Assembly: GCA_021771575.1 (NCBI GenBank)
Contig: JAETOX010000023.1
Coordinates: forward strand, 1 to 32,793
Reading direction: 5' to 3'
Length of the DNA: 32,793 bases
Origin: Bacteroides sp.
GTDB lineage: Bacteria > Bacteroidota > Bacteroidia > Bacteroidales > Marinifilaceae
Below, one piece after another: positions 24,422 through 31,803 of the stretch (position 1 is the first letter of the stretch; every line of letters begins with the position of its first letter). The position numbers and the translations under genes are program-made. The notes below the pieces were generated by a model that saw only the letters and a list, made by a program, of their open reading frames with translations, was not told where the DNA came from and ran no database searches.

Positions 24422-24790
24422 TTATTTCATAAACACAAAATAAACGGCCATCACCAAACAAACCGCTGCAGCCAGATGATTCCATTTCAACGTTTCTCCC
24501 TGGAAAAAAATCATCGTAAATATAGCGAAAATGATTAAAGTGATCACTTCCTGAATCACTTTTAATTGTACCAGAGTAAACGGTCCTCCGTTACCTTGGA
24601 AGCCGATCCGGTTGCCCGGTATTTGAAGAGAATATTCGAAAAAGGCCATCGACCAGGAGAGCAAAATCACGCCGATCAAAGGCCAGTTGCTGATGATTTT
24701 CATTTCCTGTAACTTTAAATGACCGTACCAGGCAAAAGTCATAAAGATATTCGAGAAAATCAGTAATACGATAGTATAAATTCCTTTCAT
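24422..24790 (-). CDS. DUF486 (DMT-superfamily) small membrane protein
   Basis: This is a 122-residue protein with four predicted membrane helices (about 4-22, 36-54, 77-97 and 103-120). FSNIFMTFAWYGHLK and SWSMAFFEYSLQIPGNRIG are the hallmark pieces of the DUF486 family, which belongs to the drug/metabolite transporter clan. The size is exactly that of the family. The substrate is unknown. It is the first gene of the minus-strand run leading to trkH, aroB, aroA and tadA, and is divergent from the ATPase/DUF4435 pair. On the minus strand TAATTTTG (24831-24824) is a perfect -7 motif for it, without an obvious -33 box. Confidence 0.88.
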   Translation of the reverse strand: MKGIYTIVLLIFSNIFMTFAWYGHLKLQEMKIISNWPLIGVILLSWSMAFFEYSLQIPGNRIGFQGNGGPFTLVQLKVIQEVITLIIFAIFTMIFFQGETLKWNHLAAAVCLVMAVYFVFMK

Positions 24791-24823
24791 AGCAGACGTC
24801 AGTTGATTGTGTTTTCAGGCTCA

Positions 24824-24831
24824 CAAAATTA
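24824..24831 (-). promoter_or_regulatory. -7 element for the DUF486-trkH-aroBA-tadA run
   Basis: TAATTTTG on the minus strand matches TAnnTTTG exactly, about 35 nt before the DUF486 start. No clear TTTG is found at the right distance. Confidence 0.4.
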
Positions 24832-24914
24832 TATCTTTTCCGGTTTCCTGTTGCTTTTTCCGGATTTGTTTTTCCTTTGGGTTCGATCTTCTATTATTTT
24901 TCAGTTTTTATCCT

Positions 24915-24922
24915 TATCTTTG
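24915..24922 (+). promoter_or_regulatory. -7 element for the ATPase/DUF4435 pair
   Basis: TATCTTTG matches TAnnTTTG exactly and lies 55 nt before the ATPase ATG at 24978. The -33 box is not clear. Confidence 0.45.
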
Positions 24923-24977
24923 TTCTAGAGGGATTTTATATCCGGATATCCTTTTTGAATTTTAACTTTTAGTGGAT

Positions 24978-25826
24978 ATGTTTAATACGATATGTAGTAT
25001 AGAAATCTGCAATTTATGGGGGAAATATGATTTTTGCTGGGAGCATTTGAACCCGGATGTCAATATATTGATTGGGATTAACGGGAGTGGAAAAACCACT
25101 TTGTTCAACATCATCGATGCGGTGTTGTTGGCCGACGTCAAACGGCTGAAAGCCTACGGTGTCGAAGTTGAAATCGAGATCGACGATTATCTGGTGGAAT
25201 ACCGGCAGAAAATGACTGTTGCCGACCTGAAGGGGCAGTTGGGAAAATTGAGGTATCAGAAAATCAGTACTTTTGATGTCCCTTTTCGCGATCGCCCGAA
25301 GGCAGGCAGAGAATATAGCCAGTTGTATAACGAATTGCATACAATCGTATACGATATCGGCGGAACTAATCCTTCTTTTTCCGATTACCGCCTGAAAGCA
25401 ACGAATTTTCCCGAGGAAGCCGACCGGATTAATAAACGAATCCGGATACTTTTCGAGACAGTGAACCGGCTTTTTGCCAAAACAGAAAAAACCATCGAGA
25501 TCGATCCCCATACCAATCACCTGATTTTTATCGATAACGGAGAGGTTATCCCTTTATACAAGCTCTCTTCCGGTGAAAAGCAACTGTTGCTGATTTTGAT
25601 GCGTGTGTTCCTGATGGAAGAACAACCTTATATCCTGTTGATGGACGAACCGGAAATTTCGCTTCACATCGAATGGCAATACAAGTTGTTCGAAGAAATT
25701 CGTCACCTCAACCCGAAATGTCAGATTATCACTTCTACGCATTCGCCCAGCCTTTTCGGGGACGGTTGGGGAGATAAGCTGGTGTTTGTTGAAGATCTGG
25801 TCAGACTGAAAAGCGATAGGAAATAA
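24978..25826 (+). CDS. Compact AAA (ABC/OLD-like) ATPase paired with a DUF4435 protein
   Basis: This is an ATPase of 282 residues of the AAA_15/AAA_21 (SMC/RecF-like) type. Numbered from the ATG at 24978 (a GTG at 24972 would add two residues), Walker A is GINGSGKTT (33-41), the ABC signature KLSSGEKQLL is at about 195-204, Walker B ILLMDEPEISLH at about 219-230, and the switch His in TSTHSP (about 255). The insert between Walker A and signature is short, so there is no long coiled coil and no fused TOPRIM domain. The next gene, 55 bp downstream, supplies a TOPRIM-like DUF4435 protein. This two-gene arrangement matches AriA/AriB of PARIS in outline, although AriA is longer. Sensing of phage or DNA-linked signals is inference. 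Confidence 0.85.
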   Translation: MFNTICSIEICNLWGKYDFCWEHLNPDVNILIGINGSGKTTLFNIIDAVLLADVKRLKAYGVEVEIEIDDYLVEYRQKMTVADLKGQLGKLRYQKISTFDVPFRDRPKAGREYSQLYNELHTIVYDIGGTNPSFSDYRLKATNFPEEADRINKRIRILFETVNRLFAKTEKTIEIDPHTNHLIFIDNGEVIPLYKLSSGEKQLLLILMRVFLMEEQPYILLMDEPEISLHIEWQYKLFEEIRHLNPKCQIITSTHSPSLFGDGWGDKLVFVEDLVRLKSDRK

Positions 25827-25881
25827 AAGACCTGAATAAAGGCCGTTTGTGTGATTTTTTTTTGGACTAAGAGCTTTTTGT

Positions 25882-26856
25882 ATGTTGGTGCGTAAAAATA
25901 AAAAAGCGGTAGAGCGCAACTCACATTATGCCAATGCGGCCAAGCGTTTTGCATTGGATGCCAAAATGTTTCGTTGCCATGCTGCCGTCCATGTTGAAAA
26001 TAAAGACGATATCCAGTTTTGGAGCACAGTGTTCAAACATTTCTGTCCCGGAGAACGTTTCCATTTTATTGCCGGTTCCCGCAACGAGTATGGAAACGAA
26101 ACTTCCGGTGTGACACAGTGTCTGAAATATTTTGATTTTCTCAGTCCGGGTTTTTTTATTTGCATCGATAGCGATTATCGTTATTTACTAAGGGTTCGGA
26201 ATATGGATGTAAAACATCATGTCTTTCAAACCTATACCTATTCTTTTGAAAATCATCATTGTTTTGCCGAAGGACTGGACGATGTTTGCAGCCGGGTGAC
26301 CCATTTCCCTAATTCTGTCTTCGATTTTCAGAAATTTCTGAAGGAGTTTTCCCATATTCTTTACGATCTTTTTATCTGGCATTTGTATTTCCAGAATGCC
26401 GATCCCATCCGTTTCAGTCAATTTGAATTTGACAATTATATCAGTTTATCGGTCTCTAAATCTTCCCCTTTTATCTACGATAACGGGGCTCGGGCTTTAG
26501 ATGAACTCAGGGAACGGGTAGAACGGAAACTGAATTTCCTGGGACGGAAGTATCCTCACGCTAATCTGGAGATTGTCAAGGAAAAATATAGAGCGCTAGG
26601 ATTGACTTCCGACAATGTATATCTGTTTATCCGGGGTCATAATCTGTATGACCTGATCCTGCTGGTCTGCAAGGAGGTGTGTAAAGCTATCCTGCGAAGG
26701 GAAAAAAAGAATAAAGTGATCACCCGGGAAATGGTGGGGGAATTATATCGCAATCGGAATAGCCTGGATTATCAGTTGCGTCAGAATATAAAATACGGAG
26801 CTTATGTTCCCATTCGAAAACTGGAAGAAGATATCCGCACCTATTTTGGGCAGTAG
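25882..26856 (+). CDS. DUF4435 protein (TOPRIM-like candidate nuclease)
   Basis: This 324-residue protein follows the ATPase gene on the same strand. The N-terminal region shows the DUF4435/TOPRIM pattern: the strand AAVHVENKDDIQFW with candidate metal-binding Glu39, then FFICIDSDYR with Asp96 and Asp98 (the DxD of TOPRIM), then TYTYSFENHHC, the Ser-x-Glu-Asn motif common in DUF4435. The acidic residues of the site are all intact. The C-terminal half is helical and rich in Arg/Lys (residues of about 205-324) and could bind nucleic acid or the ATPase. In PARIS, the DUF4435 protein AriB is the effector nuclease released by the ATPase. Whether this pair is a defence system or a core Bacteroidales function is not settled by sequence. 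Confidence 0.75.
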   Translation: MLVRKNKKAVERNSHYANAAKRFALDAKMFRCHAAVHVENKDDIQFWSTVFKHFCPGERFHFIAGSRNEYGNETSGVTQCLKYFDFLSPGFFICIDSDYRYLLRVRNMDVKHHVFQTYTYSFENHHCFAEGLDDVCSRVTHFPNSVFDFQKFLKEFSHILYDLFIWHLYFQNADPIRFSQFEFDNYISLSVSKSSPFIYDNGARALDELRERVERKLNFLGRKYPHANLEIVKEKYRALGLTSDNVYLFIRGHNLYDLILLVCKEVCKAILRREKKNKVITREMVGELYRNRNSLDYQLRQNIKYGAYVPIRKLEEDIRTYFGQ

Positions 26857-26909
26857 CAAGTAGACGGATGTTATTTTTTCGGAAAAATTGTACCTTTCGA
26901 TTGCCTTGC

Positions 26910-26940
26910 TTTGACTTCAGGCTTTGTTTATTTACTTTTG
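26910..26940 (+). promoter_or_regulatory. ruvB promoter
   Basis: TTTG at 26910-26913, a 19-nt spacer and TACTTTTG at 26933-26940 form an exact Bacteroidetes promoter, 43 nt before the ruvB ATG. It shows that ruvB is not dependent on the upstream ATPase/DUF4435 transcript. Confidence 0.75.
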
Positions 26941-26982
26941 AGCAATCTGTCGAGAGGCTATTTAAAAAGAAGTTTGTAAAGT

Positions 26983-28011
26983 ATGAGTGAATTTGATATC
27001 AGAGACAATCAGCTGAAAGAAGTGGAGAAGGACTTCGAACGTGTGCTGCGTCCTTTGTCTTTCGGGGATTTTCAGGGACAAAAAAAGATTGTCGAGAATC
27101 TGGAAATTTTTGTTCGCGCGGCAAAAATGCGGGGAGAGTCGCTGGATCATGTCATTTTGCACGGTCCTCCCGGTTTAGGGAAAACCACTTTATCGGCTAT
27201 TATAGCCAATGAGTTGGGGGTAGGTTTGAAGATAACCTCCGGACCTGTACTCGATAAACCCGGTGACTTAGCTGGTTTATTGACCAATCTGGAAGAGAAC
27301 GACGTTCTTTTTATCGATGAAATTCATCGGTTGAGTCCTGTTGTAGAGGAATATCTCTATTCGGCGATGGAAGATTACCGGATCGATATTATGATCGATA
27401 AAGGTCCCGCAGCTCGTTCCGTACAAATTCAGATCAATCCTTTTACTTTGATCGGTGCCACCACCCGGAGTGGTTTACTGACCGCCCCTCTTCGTGCCCG
27501 GTTCGGCATCAATTGTCATCTTGAATATTACGATACCGATATTTTATCGGGTATTGTAAATCGTTCGGCTGCCATTCTGGGGGTTGGGATTACCAGTCAG
27601 GCAGCTTTGGAAATTGCTTCCCGGAGCCGGGGAACCCCTCGTATTGCCAATGCGCTTTTGCGGAGGGTCCGCGATTTTGCCATGGTCAAAGGAAATGGGA
27701 GCATCGATCGGGAGATTACCCGTTATGCTTTGGAAGCATTGAATATCGATAAATACGGGCTCGATGAAATGGACAACAAAATTTTGCTCACTATCATAGA
27801 GAAATTCAAAGGCGGGCCGGTGGGATTGACGACTATTGCTACCGCAGTGGGAGAAGATCCTGGAACCCTGGAAGAAGTATACGAACCCTTCCTGATCAAA
27901 GAGGGATTTATCAAACGAACGCCCCGAGGAAGGGAAGTGACAGATTTAGCCTTTAAGCATCTGGGAAAAAACAGACAAACAGAGGATAACGGACAAATGA
28001 GATTATTCTGA
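26983..28011 (+). CDS. ruvB: Holliday junction branch-migration helicase RuvB
   Basis: This is a 342-residue AAA+ motor that, with RuvA, drives branch migration of Holliday junctions. Marks are [12 protein letters not shown] near residues 22-33, Walker [12 protein letters not shown] (60-70), Walker [13 protein letters not shown] (108-119), sensor 1 in [11 protein letters not shown], the arginine finger region RARFGI, and the C-terminal winged helix ending in [18 protein letters not shown]. The length is normal. It has its own consensus promoter. Confidence 0.98.
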   Translation: MSEFDIRDNQLKEVEKDFERVLRPLSFGDFQGQKKIVENLEIFVRAAKMRGESLDHVILHGPPGLGKTTLSAIIANELGVGLKITSGPVLDKPGDLAGLLTNLEENDVLFIDEIHRLSPVVEEYLYSAMEDYRIDIMIDKGPAARSVQIQINPFTLIGATTRSGLLTAPLRARFGINCHLEYYDTDILSGIVNRSAAILGVGITSQAALEIASRSRGTPRIANALLRRVRDFAMVKGNGSIDREITRYALEALNIDKYGLDEMDNKILLTIIEKFKGGPVGLTTIATAVGEDPGTLEEVYEPFLIKEGFIKRTPRGREVTDLAFKHLGKNRQTEDNGQMRLF

Positions 28012-28119
28012 TGGAAAATTTAACGTTTCTTTCAGGATGGTGATCGGGCGTGAATGAGGGAAATCGAAGGATTCGTAAGGGATAGAAGAGAATGCTGGAT
28101 TGTTATGAATTTGCTTCAT
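28003..28119 (-). CDS. Possible small ORF of 38 codons
   Basis: A short minus-strand frame in the gap between ruvB and rprX runs from an ATG at 28119 to a TAA at 28003-28005, overlapping the ruvB stop region by 9 bp. The composition looks protein-like ([17 protein letters not shown], then ILKETLNF), with clean codon use and no internal stop. A TAA two codons upstream fixes the start. There is no signal or membrane segment. No family was recognised. It may be a small protein, the leftover of a larger gene, or chance. Confidence 0.3.
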   Translation of the reverse strand: MKQIHNNPAFSSIPYESFDFPHSRPITILKETLNFPSE

Positions 28120-28171
28120 AGGTTAAAGTGTGTTAAGAGTGTAAAGTGTTAAAATTGAAATGTTAAATTTG
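28120..28171 (+). promoter_or_regulatory. AT-rich direct-repeat region and -7 element ahead of rprX
   Basis: GTTAA/GTAAA words recur (GTTAAAGTGT, GTTAAGAGT, GTAAAGT, GTTAAAATT, GTTAAATTT) in the 50 bp before the gene. The last contains TAAATTTG (28164-28171), a perfect -7 motif only 5 nt before the ATG, which would give a leaderless or near-leaderless mRNA. The -33 box is weak. Confidence 0.4.
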
Positions 28172-28176
28172 TAAGT

Positions 28177-29727
28177 ATGAGAAAGAAACAGATTATCATA
28201 CTCGGTGTGGTTCTGGGATTGTCATTGTTGGGATTGATCTTTACACAGGCTAAGTATTTTCAGATGGCTTTTAAATGGAAAAAAGCCCAGTTTGATTATG
28301 TAGTCGATAAAGCATTAGATGAAGTAATCACTAACTTGGAAGAAAAAGACAAACAACAAACAGAAAAGGAAACCTCATTGGTGGAAGAACACCATTGGGA
28401 TGGGAAAGGTTTTATCCATAAAATGCCGGTAGATGTCGGTTTTAAGTCCGGTGTCGGCATGAAGGACGTCAATGTTATGATCGATTATAGCCTGGCGCCG
28501 ATGGACTACGAAGGGGAAGAAGAGAACGTGTGGAAATTGTTTGGGCAGCAAGGTAACCGGAGCTTACAGAATTCCATTCAAAAATCCCGGCAGGAAATAA
28601 AAAATAGTCTTGGAAAAGAATATGACCTGGTATTGAAGAAGATTCCCACTGCCCCAGAGAAAACAGTGGAGGAGCGTCTGGATAATGTGAATTTACAGGC
28701 ACTTATCGGTGAACGCCTGAAAGAGAACCGCATCGATGCCCGGTTTGAATATGCAGTAAAAGAAAAAGATCAGTTCGTCCTGATGTCACAGAATTTTTTT
28801 AACCGGCATTCCGATTATACCTATAGCCGGAAAATATATTTCGGACATTCGCAGGCTATAGCAAGCCTTTTTTTGATCTTTCCCGATCAGGCACATGATT
28901 TGTTGTCTTCTGTTTTTCTTTTATTGCCTAGTTTGATTATTACCGTATTGTTGGTGCTCTGTTTCGGTTTCTGCATAGCGGTTATTATCAAACAAAAAAA
29001 ATTGTCTGTGATCAAGAACGACTTTATCAATAATATGACTCATGAGTTCAAGACGCCCATTGCAACGATTTCTTTGGCTGCTCAAATGCTGAAAGACGGT
29101 GCGGTAAATAATTCTCCCACTACTATCGACCATATTGCAGGTATTATCCGCGACGAAAGTAAACGCTTGACTTATCAGGTGGAGAAAGTACTTCAGACTG
29201 CTCTGTTTACGGAAACGCGGATGAAACTGAAACTCAAAAATGTCAACCTGAACGAAGTGGTGGAAAATCTGGTCGGTAAATTCAGTTTGCGTGTAGAAGA
29301 CAAAGGAGGACAAATTTATTGCTATTTAGAGGCAGATTACGATGAAGTTTATGCGGACGAGGTACATATTACTAATGTGATCTCCAATCTGCTGGACAAT
29401 GCCATCAAATATTGTACGAAAGTACCCGAGATCAGTGTATATACCCGGAATAAGGATCAGGAAATAATTATCAGTGTGATAGACAATGGCATAGGAATTG
29501 CTGCAAAAGAACAAAAGATGATCTTTGAGAGATTTTACAGAGTCTCTACCGGCAATTTGCATGATGTAAAAGGGTTCGGTTTAGGGCTTTCGTATGTAAA
29601 AACCATTGTCGAAGCACATGGGGGACATGTAGAAGTGGAAAGTGCGGAAGGTAAAGGCAGCCGTTTTGATATTATTTTACCTTTAACAGTAAAAAAACAA
29701 AAAGTAAAGAGAACCTTATTTTTCTAA
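28177..29727 (+). CDS. rprX: RprX-type sensor histidine kinase
   Basis: This is a 516-residue membrane histidine kinase. The first membrane helix is at 5-24, a periplasmic sensor domain at about 25-243, the second helix at 245-272. HisKA contains FINNMTHEFKTPI with the phosphorylated His289. HATPase_c shows the N box SNLLDNAIKYC, G1 VIDNGIGI, F box FERFYRV and G2 GFGLGLSYV. The adjacent response regulator is RprY-like, and the order kinase-regulator with the Met-Arg-Lys-Lys opening resembles rprXY of Bacteroides. The signal is unknown. A 43-bp gap leads to the regulator gene. Confidence 0.88.
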   Translation: MRKKQIIILGVVLGLSLLGLIFTQAKYFQMAFKWKKAQFDYVVDKALDEVITNLEEKDKQQTEKETSLVEEHHWDGKGFIHKMPVDVGFKSGVGMKDVNVMIDYSLAPMDYEGEEENVWKLFGQQGNRSLQNSIQKSRQEIKNSLGKEYDLVLKKIPTAPEKTVEERLDNVNLQALIGERLKENRIDARFEYAVKEKDQFVLMSQNFFNRHSDYTYSRKIYFGHSQAIASLFLIFPDQAHDLLSSVFLLLPSLIITVLLVLCFGFCIAVIIKQKKLSVIKNDFINNMTHEFKTPIATISLAAQMLKDGAVNNSPTTIDHIAGIIRDESKRLTYQVEKVLQTALFTETRMKLKLKNVNLNEVVENLVGKFSLRVEDKGGQIYCYLEADYDEVYADEVHITNVISNLLDNAIKYCTKVPEISVYTRNKDQEIIISVIDNGIGIAAKEQKMIFERFYRVSTGNLHDVKGFGLGLSYVKTIVEAHGGHVEVESAEGKGSRFDIILPLTVKKQKVKRTLFF

Positions 29728-29770
29728 AAGCGTATATTTTTCAGAGAATTTATTTAAAAACTAAATAGTT

Positions 29771-30460
29771 ATGGAGGAGAAAATAAAAATTTTATTAGCA
29801 GAAGACGACACAAATCTCGGTATGCTCCTGAAGGAATATTTAAGAGCGAAAGGATTTGATACGGTTCTGTGTGAAGACGGGGAAGTAGCTTATGAAGCAT
29901 TTTTGAACCAACCTTTTGATATATGTATATTGGACGTCATGATGCCGAAAAAAGATGGTTTCACCCTGGCTAAAGAAATCAGACAGATCAACAGTGAAAT
30001 TCCTGTTATCTTCTTGACCGCGAAGAATATGAAAGAAGATGTACTTGAAGGCTTCAAACTGGGAGCTGACGATTACATGAGCAAGCCTTTCAGCATGGAA
30101 GAACTCCTGTTGAGAATAGAGGCTGTATTGCGGCGTTCTGCGGGCTTGAAACCGGAAGATGAACAGGAGATTTTCAAGATCGGAAAATTGACCTTTAATT
30201 CTAAAAAACAAACCCTTTTCGATGGAGAAGAAGAGCAAAAGCTCACTACCAAAGAGTCGGAATTGTTGAAATTATTATGCCTGAACGTAAATAAAGTGTT
30301 GGAAAGAAACTATGCCCTTAAAAATATCTGGGCTGATGATAATTATTTCAATGCAAGAAGTATGGATGTTTACATAACCAAATTGCGTAAACACTTGAAA
30401 AAAGATCCTTCCGTAGAAATTATCAATGTTCACGGAAAGGGATATAAATTGATTCTGTAA
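29771..30460 (+). CDS. rprY: RprY-type OmpR-family response regulator
   Basis: This is a 229-residue two-domain regulator. Receiver domain 1-120: acidic pair Asp12/Asp13 in LLAEDDTNLGMLL, phospho-acceptor Asp55 in CILDVMMPKKDG, Thr83 in FLTAK and Lys105 in DYMSKPF. The DNA-binding winged helix of OmpR/PhoB type fills about 130-229 (LTTKESELLKLLCLN, then SMDVYITKLRKHLK and NVHGKGYKL). The opening MEEKIKILLAEDDTNLGMLL closely fits Bacteroides RprY as I recall it. It acts as the partner of the upstream kinase. Confidence 0.9.
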   Translation: MEEKIKILLAEDDTNLGMLLKEYLRAKGFDTVLCEDGEVAYEAFLNQPFDICILDVMMPKKDGFTLAKEIRQINSEIPVIFLTAKNMKEDVLEGFKLGADDYMSKPFSMEELLLRIEAVLRRSAGLKPEDEQEIFKIGKLTFNSKKQTLFDGEEEQKLTTKESELLKLLCLNVNKVLERNYALKNIWADDNYFNARSMDVYITKLRKHLKKDPSVEIINVHGKGYKLIL

Positions 30461-30471
30461 TCAGGAAATTC

Positions 30472-30503
30472 AAAAAAGGGGCTTTCGAAAAAGTCCCTTT
30501 TTT
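30472..30503. terminator. Bidirectional terminator between rprY and rpiB
   Basis: A 14-bp stem (AAAAAAGGG-G-CTTT with AAAG-T-CCCTTTTTT, one G-U pair) closes on a CGAA loop. It has U-runs on both strands and sits 11 bp after the rprY stop and just before the rpiB stop (30505). Confidence 0.9.
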
Positions 30504-30504
30504 A

Positions 30505-30939
30505 TCAATTCTTCAAAGGTATTTTTTCGATTCTTCTCTGATGTCTACCCCCCTCGAAGTCGGTTGTCAGAAAACGTTCCAGAATATCCTGAGCATCTTC
30601 GTAGGAGATAAAGCGCGCAGGTATACAACATACATTAGCATCGTTGTGGAGACGCGCCAGCCAGGCGATTTCTACCGTCCAGCATAAAGCACCGCGAATA
30701 CCCTGATGCTTATTTACCGTCATGCAAATACCGTTTCCACTACCACATAAAGCAACTCCTTTTTCATATTCTCCCGACTCCACTGCAAATGCCATTGGAT
30801 GGGCGGTATCCGGATAGTCCATACTCTCGGCCGAATGGGTCCCGAAATCCTTTACTTCATGACCTTTTTTACGAAGATATTCTACCAGCCTTTCTTTGTA
30901 TTCATAACCGGCATGGTCACAGGCTACAGCTATTTTCAT
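30505..30939 (-). CDS. rpiB: Ribose 5-phosphate isomerase B
   Basis: This is a 144-residue RpiB/LacAB-family sugar-phosphate isomerase interconverting ribose 5-phosphate and ribulose 5-phosphate in the pentose phosphate pathway. Marks are VACDHAGYEYKE (5-16), DFGTHSAESMDYPD (31-44), the catalytic loop ALCGSGNGICMTVNK (63-77, Cys65) and NDANVCCIPARF. The length is normal. It is transcribed alone from the promoter at 31009-31041 and ends at a terminator shared with rprY. RpiB can also act on allose 6-phosphate in some species; no allose genes are near. Confidence 0.96.
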   Translation of the reverse strand: MKIAVACDHAGYEYKERLVEYLRKKGHEVKDFGTHSAESMDYPDTAHPMAFAVESGEYEKGVALCGSGNGICMTVNKHQGIRGALCWTVEIAWLARLHNDANVCCIPARFISYEDAQDILERFLTTDFEGGRHQRRIEKIPLKN

Positions 30940-31008
30940 GTTTATTTATTTGTTACAACGGTCGTAACGATTTCAGGTGTTACAACAGTCTGGTTATACT
31001 TTCAGCTA

Positions 31009-31041
31009 CAAAGTTAAATTTTTATCTTTTACCTGCCCAAA
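31009..31041 (-). promoter_or_regulatory. rpiB promoter
   Basis: On the minus strand TTTG (31041-31038), a 21-nt spacer and TAACTTTG (31016-31009) give a consensus promoter. The leader of about 60 nt includes a small dyad GTTAC-N7-GTAAC (30951-30967). Confidence 0.65.
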
Positions 31042-31164
31042 TAAAACAGGTATTTCATTTTTGCTTTTAGGCAATCTTAAGCGGAGGGTAATGATTTGTT
31101 CATTTTTTTTCTTGTTATACTACTTTTCATAGAGGGGCCTGTTCTTCGTGCTTAGGATCTTGCT
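31042..31164. other. AT-rich spacer before the broken gene
   Basis: It carries no gene that I can support. It is AT-rich with a run of eight T near 31103-31112 and probably held the promoter of the pseudogene that follows. Confidence 0.3.
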
Positions 31165-31728
31165 ATGACTGCTCCTGCTCTATCCAATACAGAAAAGTTT
31201 GCAAAAAGCGGAAGCACCGGAAAGGCTATTACTTTTGTGTTTAACGACTAGGGGATTGATTTTAGCCATTCCAGTCTGAAAGATTATTCGTATCATGTTT
31301 TAGGCCACCGGATTGCGAAAAAGGTATATGCCATACAAATAATTTATGTCCGGCGTCATCCCGACAGCATAAGTCTGACAGAAAATATGATTGAAATCCA
31401 TAAACCGGTTATTTATCACGCTATCGTTAGACCGGATAATTATTTAAAAAAATCGGTGCGCCGGGGGCTGGTCGACAGAACAAGGACTGGTGAATAATTT
31501 GCAAAATGCCTGGATATCGCTTATCTGGCTTACTATAAGGACGACACCTCTATCTGGGAGAAAGCTATTGAAGAAACAAAAGGGGTAGAGACCTTACTAG
31601 CTGTGTTTTGTTCTGTTACGATCGAGGAATAAAACTCGTTCCCGAAAATATGGGAATACTATTTCGGGCATACTCGTCTTAGCAATGTGGCATTACTGGA
31701 CGTTCTGCACAGGTTAAATAAAGGTTAA
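31165..31728 (+). pseudogene. Broken gene of unknown family with three in-frame stops
   Basis: From the ATG at 31165 to a TAA at 31726-31728 one frame reads as protein-like for 187 codons, interrupted by TAG (31249-31251), TAA (31495-31497) and TAA (31630-31632). The segments look coding: GIDFSHSSLKDYSYHVLGHR, DSISLTENMIEIHKPVIYHA, AKCLDIAYLAYYKDDTSIWE and IWEYYFGHTRLSNVALLDVL. A noncoding stretch of this length would be expected to hold about nine stops in one frame, so three suggests recent nonsense decay. No frameshift is needed. No signal peptide or known motif was recognised. Confidence 0.55.
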
Positions 31729-31739
31729 AATCTGGTGAT

Positions 31740-31774
31740 TTTGATGAAATGAAAATAGGAGTATATTAATTTCG
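31740..31774 (+). promoter_or_regulatory. Possible promoter of the DUF4369/TlpA lipoprotein gene
   Basis: TTTG at 31740-31743 and TAATTTCG at 31767-31774 (7/8) are 23 nt apart, a little longer than usual. The -7 box lies 30 nt before the ATG. Confidence 0.35.
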
Positions 31775-31803
31775 CTAAATTTTAAATTTAAAATGATAGT
31801 GAT

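Noticed and set aside
24978-26856. Calling the ATPase/DUF4435 pair a proven PARIS system
   Set aside because: The ATPase is far shorter than AriA and the genomic context is housekeeping; only the domain pairing supports the link.
30789-31070. 93-codon plus-strand ORF opposite rpiB
   Set aside because: It is a shadow of rpiB that continues into its promoter region.
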